NCBI GenBank assembly: GCA_016195915.1 | Contig: JACPYS010000042.1 | Span: forward strand, 198,285 to 262,284 | Length of the DNA stretch: 64,000 bases | Direction: 5' to 3' | Origin: Betaproteobacteria bacterium | GTDB taxonomy: Bacteria > Pseudomonadota > Gammaproteobacteria > Burkholderiales > SG8-39 | Shown here: piece by piece, positions 9,307-18,378 of the stretch | Layout: each line of letters starts with the position of its first letter | Numbering within the stretch: position 1 is the stretch's first letter | Program-made: the position numbers and the translations under genes | The notes under the pieces: generated by a model | What the model was told of the DNA's origin: nothing | Databases searched by the model: none | What the model saw: the letters and a program-made list of their open reading frames with translations, nothing else

Positions 9307-11853
9307 GTGACCCAGGCGGCACAAACCTTCTGGCTCCAAGCGCTGCCGGCGCTGCTTGCCGGCCTGGGCGCCCGGCCCGAAGGCCTCGGCGAGGCGGAGG
9401 CAGCGGCGCGACTGAAGACGGCCGGCCCGAACGCACTGAATCCGGGCCGCAAACGCGCACTGCTCGTCGAGTTCATCGCGCGGTTCCGCAACCCGCTAGT
9501 GCTGGTGCTGCTCGCTGCGAGCGGCATCGCCGCGTTTCTCGGCGACATCAAGAGCTTCGTCATCATTGGCGCGATCGTGCTCATGAGCGTCACGCTGGAT
9601 TTCATCCAGGAGGCGCGCGCCGGACGGGCGGCGGAGCGGCTGCGCAATACCGTCGCGCTTCGCGCATCGGTGCTGCGCGGCGGACAGGCACGGGAGATTC
9701 CGGCCGCCGAACTGGTTCCGGGAGACGTAGTGCTGCTCTCGGCGGGCGATCTGGTTCCGGCCGACGGGCGCGTGCTCGAAGCGCGGGACTTTTTCGCTAA
9801 CCAGGCCTTCCTCACCGGGGAATCGTTTCCCGTGGAGAAACATGCCGGGGAAACGGCGCCGGACGCGGAAGCGGGAACGGCGACCAACAGCGTTTTCATG
9901 GGCACTTCGGTGATCAGCGGTTCGGCGCGGGTGCTGATCGCGGGGACCGGCGCCGCGACCGCGCTGGGCCGGATCGGCGGCGCACTGGAAAAGCGCCCGC
10001 CTGCGACGGCATTCCAGCGCGGCACCAACGCTTTCGGCGTGCTGATCCTGCGCCTGACGATCCTGCTGGTGCTGTTCGTGCTTCTGGTCAACGCGCTGTT
10101 CCATCGCCCGCTGCTCGAATCGTTCCTGTTCGCGGTGGCGCTGGCCGTGGGGCTGACGCCGGAGCTGTTGCCGATGGTGATTTCGGTGACCTTGTCGCGC
10201 GGCGCGCTGCGCATGGCGCGCAAGCGGGTGATCGTCAAGCGCCTGTCGGCAGTGCAGGACCTGGGCGCGATGGATGTCCTGTGCACCGACAAGACCGGCA
10301 CGCTGACCGAAGGCCGCATCGTGCTGGTGCGACACGTCGACGCCGCCGGGCGCGAGTGCACGCGCGTGCTCGAGCTGGCGTACCTCAATAGCCACTTCGA
10401 AACCGGGTTGCGCAGCCCGCTCGATGAGGCAATCCTCGAGGGCAGGCGCGTCGATGCGGGCGCATGGCGCAAGGTCGACGAAGTGCCGTTCGATTTCGAA
10501 CGCCGGCGCGTTTCCGTGCTGATCGAGCGCGGAGGCGACCGGCAACTGATGGTCAAGGGTGCGCCGGAGGACATCCTGCGGCTGTGCACGCAGTTCGAAG
10601 ACGGCGCTGCCGTGGTGCCGATGGACCAGTCGGCACGGCAGCGCGTGACGGCGCTGTTCGAGCAGTTGAGCAGCGAGGGATTCCGCGTGCTCGGCATCGC
10701 CTGGCGCGCCGTGCCCGCCGATCATCCGCACGCGGTGGTGACCGACGAGACCGAACTCGTGTTCGCCGGTTTCGCTGCCTTCCTCGACCCACCCAAGCAA
10801 AGCGCGGCCCGGGCGATCGCCTCGCTCGCGCAGCACGGGGTGGCGATCAAGATCGTGAGCGGCGACAACGAACTGGTCACGCGGCACGTGTGCGGGGAAC
10901 TCGGCTTTTCGATTGCCGGCCTGGTCTGCGGCCCGGAGATCCACGCACTCGACGACCAGGCACTGCAGGCGCGCGCGGAGCAGGCGAATGTCTTTTGCCG
11001 CGTGACGCCGGCGCAGAAGGCGCGCATCCTGCTCGCGCTCAAGGCGCGCGGACACGTGGTGGGATTCCTCGGCGACGGCATCAACGACGCGCCGTCGCTG
11101 CACGTGGCCGACGCGGGAATTTCGGTCGACAGCGCGGCGGATGTCGCGAAGGAGGCGGCGGACCTGATTCTCGTGGATCGCGACCTCGGCGTGCTGCTCG
11201 ACGGCGTGCGCGAGGGCCGCCGCACCTTTGCCAACGTGATGAAGTACATCATGATGGGCACCAGCTCCAACTTCGGCAACATGTTCAGCATGGCCGGCGC
11301 CACGCTGCTGCTGCCGTTTCTGCCGATGCTGCCGATCCAGATCCTGCTCAATAACCTGCTCTACGACGTCTCGGAGCTTGCGCTGCCGTTCGATCACGTG
11401 GACGAGGAGGCGCTCGCGCGCCCTTCGGCCTGGGACGTCGACTTCGTGCGCCGCTACATGCTCGGCCTCGGGCCGGTCAGCTCGGTGTTCGACTTCATCA
11501 CCTTCCTCGTGCTGCTGCACGTGTTCCAGGCTGGCGAGACGCTGTTTCACACCGCCTGGTTCGTGGAATCGCTGGCGACCCAGGTGCTGGTGATTTTCAT
11601 CATCCGCACGCGCGGCCAGCCCCTGGCCAGCCGGCCCAATCCCGGCCTCACGGCGCTGTCGATCGGGGTGATCGTGCTGGCCGCCGCGATTCCGTTCACG
11701 CCGCTCGCGCCCCTGCTGGGATTCGTGCCGCTCCCGCCGCTGCTCGGTGCCGCGATCGCTGCGATCGTGCTGTGTTACCTGCTGGCGATGCAGGTTGCGA
11801 AGGGCAGGTTCTACGCGTATTGGGACCAGCGCGGGCGGAGATCCGCGACCTGA
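9307..11853 (+). CDS. mgtA: Magnesium-importing P-type ATPase (MgtA type)
   Basis: This 848-residue P-type ATPase has the actuator loop LTGESFPVEK, the phosphorylation motif DKTGTLTEG (about residue 330), the nucleotide domain and the hinge GDGINDAPSL (about 590). About ten membrane helices are present. The stretch NLLYDVSELALPFDHVDEE near the C-terminal helices is typical of P3B Mg2+ importers (MgtA/MgtB) rather than Ca2+ or heavy-metal pumps. The GTG at 9307 behind GCGGAGG is chosen; the open frame continues upstream through the GST gene but reads as a shadow there. No regulatory leader like mgtL is visible, and the upstream gap is only 14 nt. Confidence 0.88.
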   Translation: MTQAAQTFWLQALPALLAGLGARPEGLGEAEAAARLKTAGPNALNPGRKRALLVEFIARFRNPLVLVLLAASGIAAFLGDIKSFVIIGAIVLMSVTLDFIQEARAGRAAERLRNTVALRASVLRGGQAREIPAAELVPGDVVLLSAGDLVPADGRVLEARDFFANQAFLTGESFPVEKHAGETAPDAEAGTATNSVFMGTSVISGSARVLIAGTGAATALGRIGGALEKRPPATAFQRGTNAFGVLILRLTILLVLFVLLVNALFHRPLLESFLFAVALAVGLTPELLPMVISVTLSRGALRMARKRVIVKRLSAVQDLGAMDVLCTDKTGTLTEGRIVLVRHVDAAGRECTRVLELAYLNSHFETGLRSPLDEAILEGRRVDAGAWRKVDEVPFDFERRRVSVLIERGGDRQLMVKGAPEDILRLCTQFEDGAAVVPMDQSARQRVTALFEQLSSEGFRVLGIAWRAVPADHPHAVVTDETELVFAGFAAFLDPPKQSAARAIASLAQHGVAIKIVSGDNELVTRHVCGELGFSIAGLVCGPEIHALDDQALQARAEQANVFCRVTPAQKARILLALKARGHVVGFLGDGINDAPSLHVADAGISVDSAADVAKEAADLILVDRDLGVLLDGVREGRRTFANVMKYIMMGTSSNFGNMFSMAGATLLLPFLPMLPIQILLNNLLYDVSELALPFDHVDEEALARPSAWDVDFVRRYMLGLGPVSSVFDFITFLVLLHVFQAGETLFHTAWFVESLATQVLVIFIIRTRGQPLASRPNPGLTALSIGVIVLAAAIPFTPLAPLLGFVPLPPLLGAAIAAIVLCYLLAMQVAKGRFYAYWDQRGRRSAT

Positions 11854-11974
11854 ACGCGACATTGCGCAACGGGAATCGGCGCGGCGGTTGACGGCAGGGC
11901 CGTCCGCGAGTAAGTTTTTCGACGGGAACAAGTTCATATGCATGAACACGCGGGTGAACGATCGAGGAGCCGGC

Positions 11975-13336
11975 ATGGCCACTGAGCAAATCATCGTCGA
12001 GCAGCTGCATACCGCGGTGGCAGGCGAATACGATGTGCTCGTGGTCGGCGGCGGCGCCTCGGGGACCGTGGCCGCGATCGCGGCGGCGCGCGCGGGCGTG
12101 AACACGCTGTTGCTCGAGCGCGGTGCTTGCCTCGGCGGCGCAGCGACCACCAACCTGATCGCGCAGTGGGTGGCTTTCTGCCACCACGATACGCAGATCG
12201 TGCGCGGCATCCCGGAGGAGTTGCGCCAACGCGTGCAACGCGGCGGCGGCTCGGACGGTTTTCACCGTTTCACGATGGGCGAAGCAGCCGGCACGCCGTT
12301 CAAACTGGTCACGTTCCCGTTCAATCCCGAGGTGATGAAAATCGTTCTCGACGAGGCGGTCGAGGAGGCGGGCGTGAAGACGCTATTCCACGTCGCGTTC
12401 TCGCGCGCGATCGCCGACAGCGGACGCGTGCGCGGCATCGTGGCGGAAACAGTAGAGGGCCGCCGCGCCTTTCTGGCCGGCGTCGTGGTGGATGCATCGG
12501 GAGATGCCGCGGTATGCTCGAGTGCAGGGGTGCCCTGCCTCGGCGAGGAGCAAGAAGCGCGCAGGCTGCGCCAGCCTTGCACGCTCTCGTTCCGTTTGTC
12601 GAATGTCGATGTGCCGAAATTCCGTTCGGTGCCGTCGGCCGAGCGGCGCAGGCTGGTGCTCGGCGGCCTCGAGCGCGGAGAACTCTACTGGCAGAGCATC
12701 TCGTTCGTCAGCACGCCGGGCGACACGGATGCGATCTGCCTGATGAGCAGGATCATGGACATCGATGCGCTGTCAGCGGAGGATGCGTCGCGCGCCGAGA
12801 CGATCGGCCGCAGGCAGATTGCCAGCATCGTGCGCTTCCTCAAGCGCGAGATCCCCGGGTTCGAGCGCGCCATCCTCGCCGACATCGCCGAGCGCGTGGG
12901 AGTGCGCGAAACGCGGCGAATACGCGGCGCCTACATGCTCACCGAGCAGGACATCATGAACGAAGCGTCGTTTTACGACGCGATTGCGCTGGGCGCCGGG
13001 CCGATGGATACGCACCAGGAGACGGGGACCGGAATTACGCTCTACGCGCCGCCTTCGCCATTCGAGATTCCGCTGCGCACGTTACTGCCGGTCGGCGCGC
13101 GGGGCGTGATCGCGTGCGGCCGCAACCTGTGTTCGACGCGCGAGGCGCTGGGCGGAGCCCGGCACATGGCGACCTGCATGGCGCTCGGCGAGGCGGCGGG
13201 CAACCTGGCGGCAATCGCGGCGCGCTCGCGCCGGGATCCGTCGGAAGTTCCCGCGGCGGAGGTGCAGGAACGACTCGAACTGAGCGGGGCGCTCTATCGC
13301 CGCAGTTCGCTCGAGCGGGTCGCGGTGCTCGCATGA
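11975..13336 (+). CDS. FAD-dependent oxidoreductase (first of two paralogues)
   Basis: This 453-residue protein belongs to the FAD_oxidored type. It has an N-terminal Rossmann motif YDVLVVGGGASGTVAAIAAAR (residues about 20-40), then LERGACLGGAATT, VVDASGDAAV and a C-terminal GVIACGRNL...RHMATCMALGEAAG flavin-closing motif. The ATG at 11975 follows CGAGGAGC; an in-frame ATG at 11942 is possible but lacks a good ribosome-binding site. It overlaps the next TctC gene by 4 nt. Pairing with a solute receptor suggests oxidation of an imported organic acid or alcohol; the substrate is unknown. A clear paralogue lies at 14324-15721. Confidence 0.85.
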   Translation: MATEQIIVEQLHTAVAGEYDVLVVGGGASGTVAAIAAARAGVNTLLLERGACLGGAATTNLIAQWVAFCHHDTQIVRGIPEELRQRVQRGGGSDGFHRFTMGEAAGTPFKLVTFPFNPEVMKIVLDEAVEEAGVKTLFHVAFSRAIADSGRVRGIVAETVEGRRAFLAGVVVDASGDAAVCSSAGVPCLGEEQEARRLRQPCTLSFRLSNVDVPKFRSVPSAERRRLVLGGLERGELYWQSISFVSTPGDTDAICLMSRIMDIDALSAEDASRAETIGRRQIASIVRFLKREIPGFERAILADIAERVGVRETRRIRGAYMLTEQDIMNEASFYDAIALGAGPMDTHQETGTGITLYAPPSPFEIPLRTLLPVGARGVIACGRNLCSTREALGGARHMATCMALGEAAGNLAAIAARSRRDPSEVPAAEVQERLELSGALYRRSSLERVAVLA

Positions 13337-14310
13337 AGCTCGAATTCGGGCTGATTGCGGCTTTCGCGGGGGTCTTCGCGGTGTGCGCGCCGGCGGGGGC
13401 GCAGGATTGGCCGCAGAGGAACGTGCGCATCATCAACCCGTTCAACGCCGGCACCAGCACCGACACGGTGGCGCGCGTGATTGCGGAAGACCTGCAGCGG
13501 CGTCTTGGCAAGGCGTTCGTGGTCGAGTCGAAGCCGGGCGCGGGCGGCATGATCGGCACGGCGGAAATTGCGCGCGCTGAGGCCGACGGCTACACCATCG
13601 GAGTGAGCATTCCCGGGCCGCTGGTGAACAACCTGCTGCTCTACAAGACCAAGAAGATGCCGTATGACCCGCTCACGGAACTGGCAGCCATTACGCTTGC
13701 GGTGCATCAGCCGTGCATGCTGGTGGTCAACAACGATCTCAAGGTTTCGACGGTGCCGGAACTCATCGCGGAGGTGAAACGCAACTCCGGCAAATACAAC
13801 TACGCATTGATCGGCGCGGGCGGCCTCACGCATCTGCTGACTGCGATGATCATGTCGCGCACCGGCGCCGAGACTGTGCCGCTCACCTACAACGGGGCGC
13901 CGGCGGCGGTCACGGCCATCATCCGCGGCGACGTCCATTTCGGCTGCCTGCCGGCGGTGGGTGTGCTCGGGCAGGTGAAGGGCGGGCAGGTGCGCGCGAT
14001 CGCGGTGTCCACCGCAACGCGGGCTGCGCTGCTGCCCGACATCCCAACCGTCCACGAGCAGGGGCTGCCCGGTGTGGTCGGGAGCGCGTGGATCGGGGTC
14101 GTGGCGCCGGGCAAGACGCCGAAGCCGCTGCTCGATCGCATCAACAGGGAAGTTGTCGCCGCACTGCGCAAGCCCGAGACGGTGGAACTGCTCTCCCGGC
14201 AGATCATGGAAGTGGTGGCGAACACGCCTGCAGAGTTCGATGCCTTCAGGCGCGAAGAACTCGCGCGCTGGAAGCCCGTGGTCGAGCAGAACAACATTTC
14301 GATCGACTGA
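13333..14310 (+). CDS. TctC/Bug-family periplasmic solute-binding protein
   Basis: This 325-residue protein has a signal peptide (MKLEFGLIAAFAGVF... cleaved near AGAQ) and the Bug-receptor blocks: a first beta strand QRNVRIINPFNAGTSTD, VVESKPGAGGMIGT, ADGYTIG and a late FDAFRREELARWKPVV. Bug proteins bind small carboxylates or amides in the periplasm, some feeding TctAB transporters and many acting as orphan sensors. No tctA or tctB is in the window. The ATGA overlap with the FAD oxidoreductase implies translational coupling. Confidence 0.92.
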   Translation: MKLEFGLIAAFAGVFAVCAPAGAQDWPQRNVRIINPFNAGTSTDTVARVIAEDLQRRLGKAFVVESKPGAGGMIGTAEIARAEADGYTIGVSIPGPLVNNLLLYKTKKMPYDPLTELAAITLAVHQPCMLVVNNDLKVSTVPELIAEVKRNSGKYNYALIGAGGLTHLLTAMIMSRTGAETVPLTYNGAPAAVTAIIRGDVHFGCLPAVGVLGQVKGGQVRAIAVSTATRAALLPDIPTVHEQGLPGVVGSAWIGVVAPGKTPKPLLDRINREVVAALRKPETVELLSRQIMEVVANTPAEFDAFRREELARWKPVVEQNNISID

Positions 14311-14323
14311 AAGGAGCGCGAGC

Positions 14324-15721
14324 GTGAAATCCGCTGACGTGACATCCGTACGGGAATCGTTCAGCACCCATGTGGCGGGTGAATACGATGTCGTCGTCGC
14401 GGGCGGCGGCGCCTCCGGTTTGATCGCCGCCGTATCCGCAGCGCGCGCCGGTGCGAAAACCGCGGTGATCGAGCGCCAGGGATGCCTCGGCGGCAACGCG
14501 ACCACGGGCATGGTGGCCCAGTACCTCGGCTTCTACAACCGCGAAACGCGCGTCGCAGGCGGCCTGGCCTACGAGCTCACGCAGCGTATCCGCGCGCTCG
14601 GCGGTTCGGAAGGATTCGCGCGCTACCTCCTCGCGGAGGCGAGCGCCTCGCCGGTCCCGCTCATCAACTTTCCGTTCAACCCTGAAATCGTCAAGATCGC
14701 CGCCGACGAGTTCGCGCAGGACGCAGGCGTGGACATCCACCTGCATACGCAGATCGTGAAGCCTCTGCTCGGCGAGTCCCGTGTAGAGGGGGTCGTGATC
14801 GAGACCGTGTCCGGGCGAAGCGCGCTGCGCGCGAAGATGGTGGTCGATGCAAGCGGCGACGGCATGATCGCGGCCGCGAGCTGCGTGCCGCACGCCGGGG
14901 TCGAGCCCGAACTGAAACGCAACCGGCAGCCCTGCACGCTCGTGTTCCGCATGTCCAGTGTCGACGTGAAGCGCTTCCGCGCCGTGCCGCGCGAGGAAAA
15001 ACGGGCGATTGCCCTGGAGGGCCTCAAGGAAGGGCGCATCTATTGGGAGAGCTTGTCCTTCTGTAGCACGCCGGGCGGCAAGGACGCCGTCAGCCTGATG
15101 AGCCGCATTTTCGATATCGACGCGCTGGACGCAGCCGACGCGACGCGTGCGGAACTCGCCGGCCGCCGGCAGGTCAAGACCATCGTGCGTTTCCTGCGCG
15201 AACGGGTGCCGGGTTTCGAGAACGCGATCCTGGCGGGCATCGCTGCGCGCGTCGGGGTGCGGGAGACACGCCGCATCATCGGCCAGTACACGCTCACGGA
15301 AGAGGACATCGTCGGCAACAGGCGTTTCGCCGATGCGATCGCGCTGGGCGCCGGCCCGATGGACCTGCACGATTCCAAGGGCACCGGGGTCGCGCTGTGG
15401 ATGCCCGAAGTGCCATTCGAAATCCCGCTGCGTTGTCTGTTGCCGGAGTCGGTGCAGGGCCTGGTGGTTGCCGGCCGCGCGATGTCGGCAACGCGCGACG
15501 CCAACGGGGGCAGCCGCCATATGGGTACCGCGATGTGCCTGGGCGAGGCGGCCGGAATTTATGCGGCGCTTGCTGCACGCGGCGAGGCAAGTCTGCGGGA
15601 CCCCGCAGTGGAAACGGTGCGCGCAATGTTGCGCGAGCGCGGCGCCCTCATCTGCGTAGAGGACGCGCTCGCGGCAGCCGAAGCGGAGCGCTCCGAGATC
15701 ATGAAGTTCAAGGCGGCCTGA
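14324..15721 (+). CDS. FAD-dependent oxidoreductase (second paralogue)
   Basis: This 465-residue paralogue of the gene at 11975 keeps the Rossmann motif YDVVVAGGGASGLIAA, ERQGCLGGNATTG, FPFNPEIVKI, DASGDGMIAA, RVGVRETRRI and ALGAGPMD in the same order. The GTG at 14324 is preceded by AAGGAGCG. It sits 13 nt after a TctC gene and 1 nt before another, so the two oxidoreductase/receptor pairs form one operon. Sequence divergence between the pairs is substantial, so the substrates may differ. Confidence 0.85.
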   Translation: MKSADVTSVRESFSTHVAGEYDVVVAGGGASGLIAAVSAARAGAKTAVIERQGCLGGNATTGMVAQYLGFYNRETRVAGGLAYELTQRIRALGGSEGFARYLLAEASASPVPLINFPFNPEIVKIAADEFAQDAGVDIHLHTQIVKPLLGESRVEGVVIETVSGRSALRAKMVVDASGDGMIAAASCVPHAGVEPELKRNRQPCTLVFRMSSVDVKRFRAVPREEKRAIALEGLKEGRIYWESLSFCSTPGGKDAVSLMSRIFDIDALDAADATRAELAGRRQVKTIVRFLRERVPGFENAILAGIAARVGVRETRRIIGQYTLTEEDIVGNRRFADAIALGAGPMDLHDSKGTGVALWMPEVPFEIPLRCLLPESVQGLVVAGRAMSATRDANGGSRHMGTAMCLGEAAGIYAALAARGEASLRDPAVETVRAMLRERGALICVEDALAAAEAERSEIMKFKAA

Positions 15722-15722
15722 A

Positions 15723-16697
15723 TTGAAAGCGAACCGGTTTGTTCGCATGGCCGCGGGGTTTGCGCTCGGTCTTTGCATTGCCACCGGTGCGCTGGCCCAG
15801 GGATTTCCATCCAAACCGATGCGCTTGATCGTGCCGTTTCCTCCCGGGGGGCCCGCGGACATCTCGGCGCGTTCGATCGGCGAACCGCTCGGCGGCGTGC
15901 TCGGCCAGCCGGTCGTGATCGAGAACCGCCCGGGGGTGGGCGCGGTGCCGGCCATGCAGGCGCTGCTCGCTGCGCCTGCGGATGGCCACACGATGCTGCT
16001 CGCGAGCAACGTGATCTCGACCGGCATCTGGCTCTACAAGAGCGTGAGCTTCGATCCGGTCAAGGACCTGCGCGGGGTGATTCTGGTCTCCAGGAGCCCG
16101 CATCTGGTGGTGGTGCAGCCGGGTTTCTCCGGTAACGGCATTCAGGACCTGATCCGTGCGGCGAAGAGCAATCCCGGCAAGTTGAACTACGCCTCTGCGG
16201 GGGCAGGCACCATGCCGCACCTGGGCGCCGAGTTGTTCAAGCAGGTGACCGGAACGCAGATGACGCACGTTCCCTACAAGGGCTTGGGCGTGGCGCTGCC
16301 CGCGGTCATGGGCGGGCAGGTGGACGTGTATTTCGACATCATGTTTTCCGCGGCGACGCTGGTACAGGGCGGCAAGCTGAAGGCGCTCGGGGTCACCAGC
16401 CTGAGCCGTTCCGAGACGTTTCCGGGTGTGCCTACGCTCGATGAGCAGGGAGTAAAGGGCTACGAGCTGTACTCCACCTTCGGCATCGCGATGCACGCCG
16501 ATACGCCGGATCCGATCGTCGCGCAGTTGAACGAGGCGATCAACAAGGTGTTGCAGATGCCTGCCGTACGCGAGCGGCTGACCACGCTGGGCGCGACCCC
16601 GGCCGGGGGCTCGGCGCAGATGTTCCACAAGATCATCCGCGACGACTACGAGATCTGGGGACGTGTGATCCACCAGGCCGGGATCGACCGGAACTGA
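15723..16697 (+). CDS. TctC/Bug-family periplasmic solute-binding protein
   Basis: This 324-residue Bug receptor has a signal peptide ending GALAQ, followed by KPMRLIVPFPPGGPADI, QPVVIENRPGVGAVPA, ADGHTMLLASN, MTHVPYKGLG and VPTLDEQGV. The TTG at 15723 lies 1 nt after the oxidoreductase stop with AAGGCGG upstream; an ATG at 15747 would also leave a usable signal peptide. It is the last gene of the paired oxidoreductase/receptor operon. Its stop codon abuts the stop of the convergent TctC gene with no base between them. Confidence 0.9.
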   Translation: MKANRFVRMAAGFALGLCIATGALAQGFPSKPMRLIVPFPPGGPADISARSIGEPLGGVLGQPVVIENRPGVGAVPAMQALLAAPADGHTMLLASNVISTGIWLYKSVSFDPVKDLRGVILVSRSPHLVVVQPGFSGNGIQDLIRAAKSNPGKLNYASAGAGTMPHLGAELFKQVTGTQMTHVPYKGLGVALPAVMGGQVDVYFDIMFSAATLVQGGKLKALGVTSLSRSETFPGVPTLDEQGVKGYELYSTFGIAMHADTPDPIVAQLNEAINKVLQMPAVRERLTTLGATPAGGSAQMFHKIIRDDYEIWGRVIHQAGIDRN

Positions 16698-17663
16698 TCA
16701 ATCGGCCCGTATCTTCGCTGCGCCGATCACCTCGGCCCAGCGTGCGACCTCCTCTCGCAACAGCTTGCCGAATTCGTCCGGCGTATTACCCACCGGCTCC
16801 GCGCCCTGTTCGACCAGGCGCGTCCGGATGTCGGGCGCGCGCGTAGCATTGACGATCGCAGCGGCGAGCAGGTTGACGATCTCGCGCGGCGTCGCTGCCG
16901 GCGCCAGCACGCCGTACCACACGGTCACCTCGACCCCGCTTACCCCGGATTCCTTCATCGTTGGCAGCTCGGGCACAAACTCTGAGCGTCTCACCCCGGT
17001 CGTCGCGAGCGGCCGAAGGCGCCCGCTCTTGACGTGCTGCAGGATCGACGGGATGTTGGCGAACGTGAAATCGACTTCACCCGCGATCAGCGCGGTGAGC
17101 GAAGGCGCGGTGCCCTTGTACGGGACGTGCACGATGTCGGTGCCGCTGCGCAGCTTGAGCAGTTCTCCCGAGAGGTGTTGCGTGGTGCCCGAGCCGGCGG
17201 AAGAAAAATTCAGCGCGCCGGGCCGCGCGCGCGCTGCCGCGAGCAACTCGCCCACGCTCCTGAATGGCCCGGCGGAGTTCACCACCAGGATGTTCGGGCT
17301 CTCCGAGAACACCGAGACCGGCACGAAATCGCGCAGCGTGTCGAAGCCCGGCTTCTTGTAAAGCGACATGTTGATCGCCAGCGCCGCGGTATTGATGAGC
17401 AGCGTGTAGCCGTCGGGCGCAGCCTTCGCGACGTGCTCGTTGGCGATGTTGGTTCCGGCGCCGGGACGGTTTTCCACGATGACCGATTGGCCGAGGATCT
17501 CCGGGAGCTTCGAGGCGAGCAGCCGCGCATTGATGTCCACTCCGCCGCCCGGCGTGAAGCCGACGATGAGTCTCACCGGCTTGGCCGGCCAGGACTGCGC
17601 GAGCACCGGCGCGCCGCTCAGGGCGAGGGCGATTGCGAGCAGCGCGGTGGTGAAATGCTTCAT
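16698..17663 (-). CDS. TctC/Bug-family periplasmic solute-binding protein
   Basis: This 321-residue receptor on the minus strand has the signal peptide MKHFTTALLAIALALSGAP ending VLAQ. It continues with [56 protein letters not shown] and LPTMKESGVSG. All family blocks are intact. No transporter subunits adjoin. Upstream of its start are two copies of a 61-bp palindromic repeat and the HicAB pair, which mark an insertion-prone spot. Confidence 0.92.
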   Translation of the reverse strand: MKHFTTALLAIALALSGAPVLAQSWPAKPVRLIVGFTPGGGVDINARLLASKLPEILGQSVIVENRPGAGTNIANEHVAKAAPDGYTLLINTAALAINMSLYKKPGFDTLRDFVPVSVFSESPNILVVNSAGPFRSVGELLAAARARPGALNFSSAGSGTTQHLSGELLKLRSGTDIVHVPYKGTAPSLTALIAGEVDFTFANIPSILQHVKSGRLRPLATTGVRRSEFVPELPTMKESGVSGVEVTVWYGVLAPAATPREIVNLLAAAIVNATRAPDIRTRLVEQGAEPVGNTPDEFGKLLREEVARWAEVIGAAKIRAD

Positions 17664-17673
17664 TGCGGGACAC

Positions 17674-17734
17674 CGACCGGGGTCAGGTCTTGAATCGGCG
17701 CGTCCATGCAGGGCCTGGCCCATTGCAAGACCCG
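17674..17734. repeat. 61-bp palindromic repeat, copy 1
   Basis: This is the first of two near-identical 61-bp units starting CGACCGGGG and ending GCAAGACCCG, offset by 84 bp from copy 2. Each unit is internally palindromic: GGTCTTG near its left side pairs with CAAGACC at its right end, which could form a hairpin. The layout resembles REP/BIME-like elements. No transposase is nearby. Confidence 0.8.
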
Positions 17735-17757
17735 GTTCGCTCAGCCCGGCCGCCGCG

Positions 17758-17818
17758 CGACCGGGGACAGGTCTTGAATCGGCGCGTCCATGCAGGGCCT
17801 GGCCCCGTGCAAGACCCG
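17758..17818. repeat. 61-bp palindromic repeat, copy 2
   Basis: This second copy of the 61-bp unit differs from copy 1 at only a few positions (for example GGGGACAGG against GGGGTCAGG). It ends directly at the hicB-like stop codon (17819-17821), so its hairpin could end transcription of the toxin-antitoxin operon. The 23 bp between the copies are unrelated. Confidence 0.8.
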
Positions 17819-18031
17819 CTAGGCGAACATGAGCCTGCCCTTGGGCTCAGGTATCGATCTGTCCAACGACCGAGCCGTTTCGATCCATTCGGCAATCACG
17901 GTTTCGGCATTTGCCACGGCATCCTGATAGGTCTTGCCGTCAGCCATGCAACCCGGCAGTTCGGGTACTTCAACGACCAGGCAATCATCGTCCTGGCTCC
18001 AGTAGATGACAAGCTCATAGTGACTGTTCAT
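17819..18031 (-). CDS. hicB: HicB-like antitoxin
   Basis: This 70-residue protein has the HicB partial RNase-H-like fold: YELVIYWSQDDDCLVVEVPELPGCMADGKTYQDAVANAETVIAEWI-type residues, with the family hallmark VPELPGC-x-A-x-G-x(T) at about 21-33. It lacks a C-terminal DNA-binding helix, like the short HicB forms. It is the downstream gene of the pair and starts inside the HicA stop (ATGA overlap). As antitoxin it should bind and mask HicA. Base composition is visibly lower in GC than the flanking TctC genes. Confidence 0.88.
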   Translation of the reverse strand: MNSHYELVIYWSQDDDCLVVEVPELPGCMADGKTYQDAVANAETVIAEWIETARSLDRSIPEPKGRLMFA

Positions 18032-18285
18032 GCTCGATCTCCGGCAAACTTGTACTTGACAATCAGGTTTCGCACCTGCTTCACCTGATACGCCTTGGCC
18101 TTGTTGCCGATCGGTTGAAGATTGATGATTTCCACTACGCCGTCTCTGCTGAATATGAAATGGTCACCTTTGATCCGCTCATCAAACCCAAGCCTCGACA
18201 AGACGTGTCTGAGGTCGCCAAAAGCTACGTTTTGGTCTGACGATCCACGGAGAATCGACTCCAGCGTGTTCTCAAATTTCCCCAC
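18028..18285 (-). CDS. hicA: HicA-like mRNA interferase toxin
   Basis: This 85-residue HicA-type double-stranded-RNA-binding-fold protein contains LGFDERIKGDHFIFSRDG (residues about 32-49), with the conserved Gly-x-His of the active site in KGDHFIF. A family ending follows: INLQPIGNKAKAYQVKQVRNLI. It is expected to cleave mRNA when free of HicB. The start is a GTG at 18285. The order toxin then antitoxin is the common hicAB arrangement. Confidence 0.88.
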   Translation of the reverse strand: MGKFENTLESILRGSSDQNVAFGDLRHVLSRLGFDERIKGDHFIFSRDGVVEIINLQPIGNKAKAYQVKQVRNLIVKYKFAGDRA

Positions 18286-18378
18286 GGCAGCCCATTAGGA
18301 AAGCAGCATGGTAGCGGAGGAGGCGTGCCGGCTCAAGCACTGCGGCATGCGAATGATCAGCGCGCTCATGGTTCCCCT

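Noticed and set aside
9496-12210. 904-codon antisense open frame over the Mg2+ ATPase
   Set aside because: It mirrors the high-GC third-position bias of the real gene on the other strand, is His/Arg-rich and has no domain motif.
14246-16027. 593-codon antisense open frame over the second oxidoreductase and TctC
   Set aside because: Shadow of the coding strand; the sense genes have clear family motifs and ribosome-binding sites.
17674-17818. Possible CRISPR array (two repeats)
   Set aside because: Only two 61-bp units with a 23-bp gap, no cas genes and internal palindromes; better explained as REP-like repeats.
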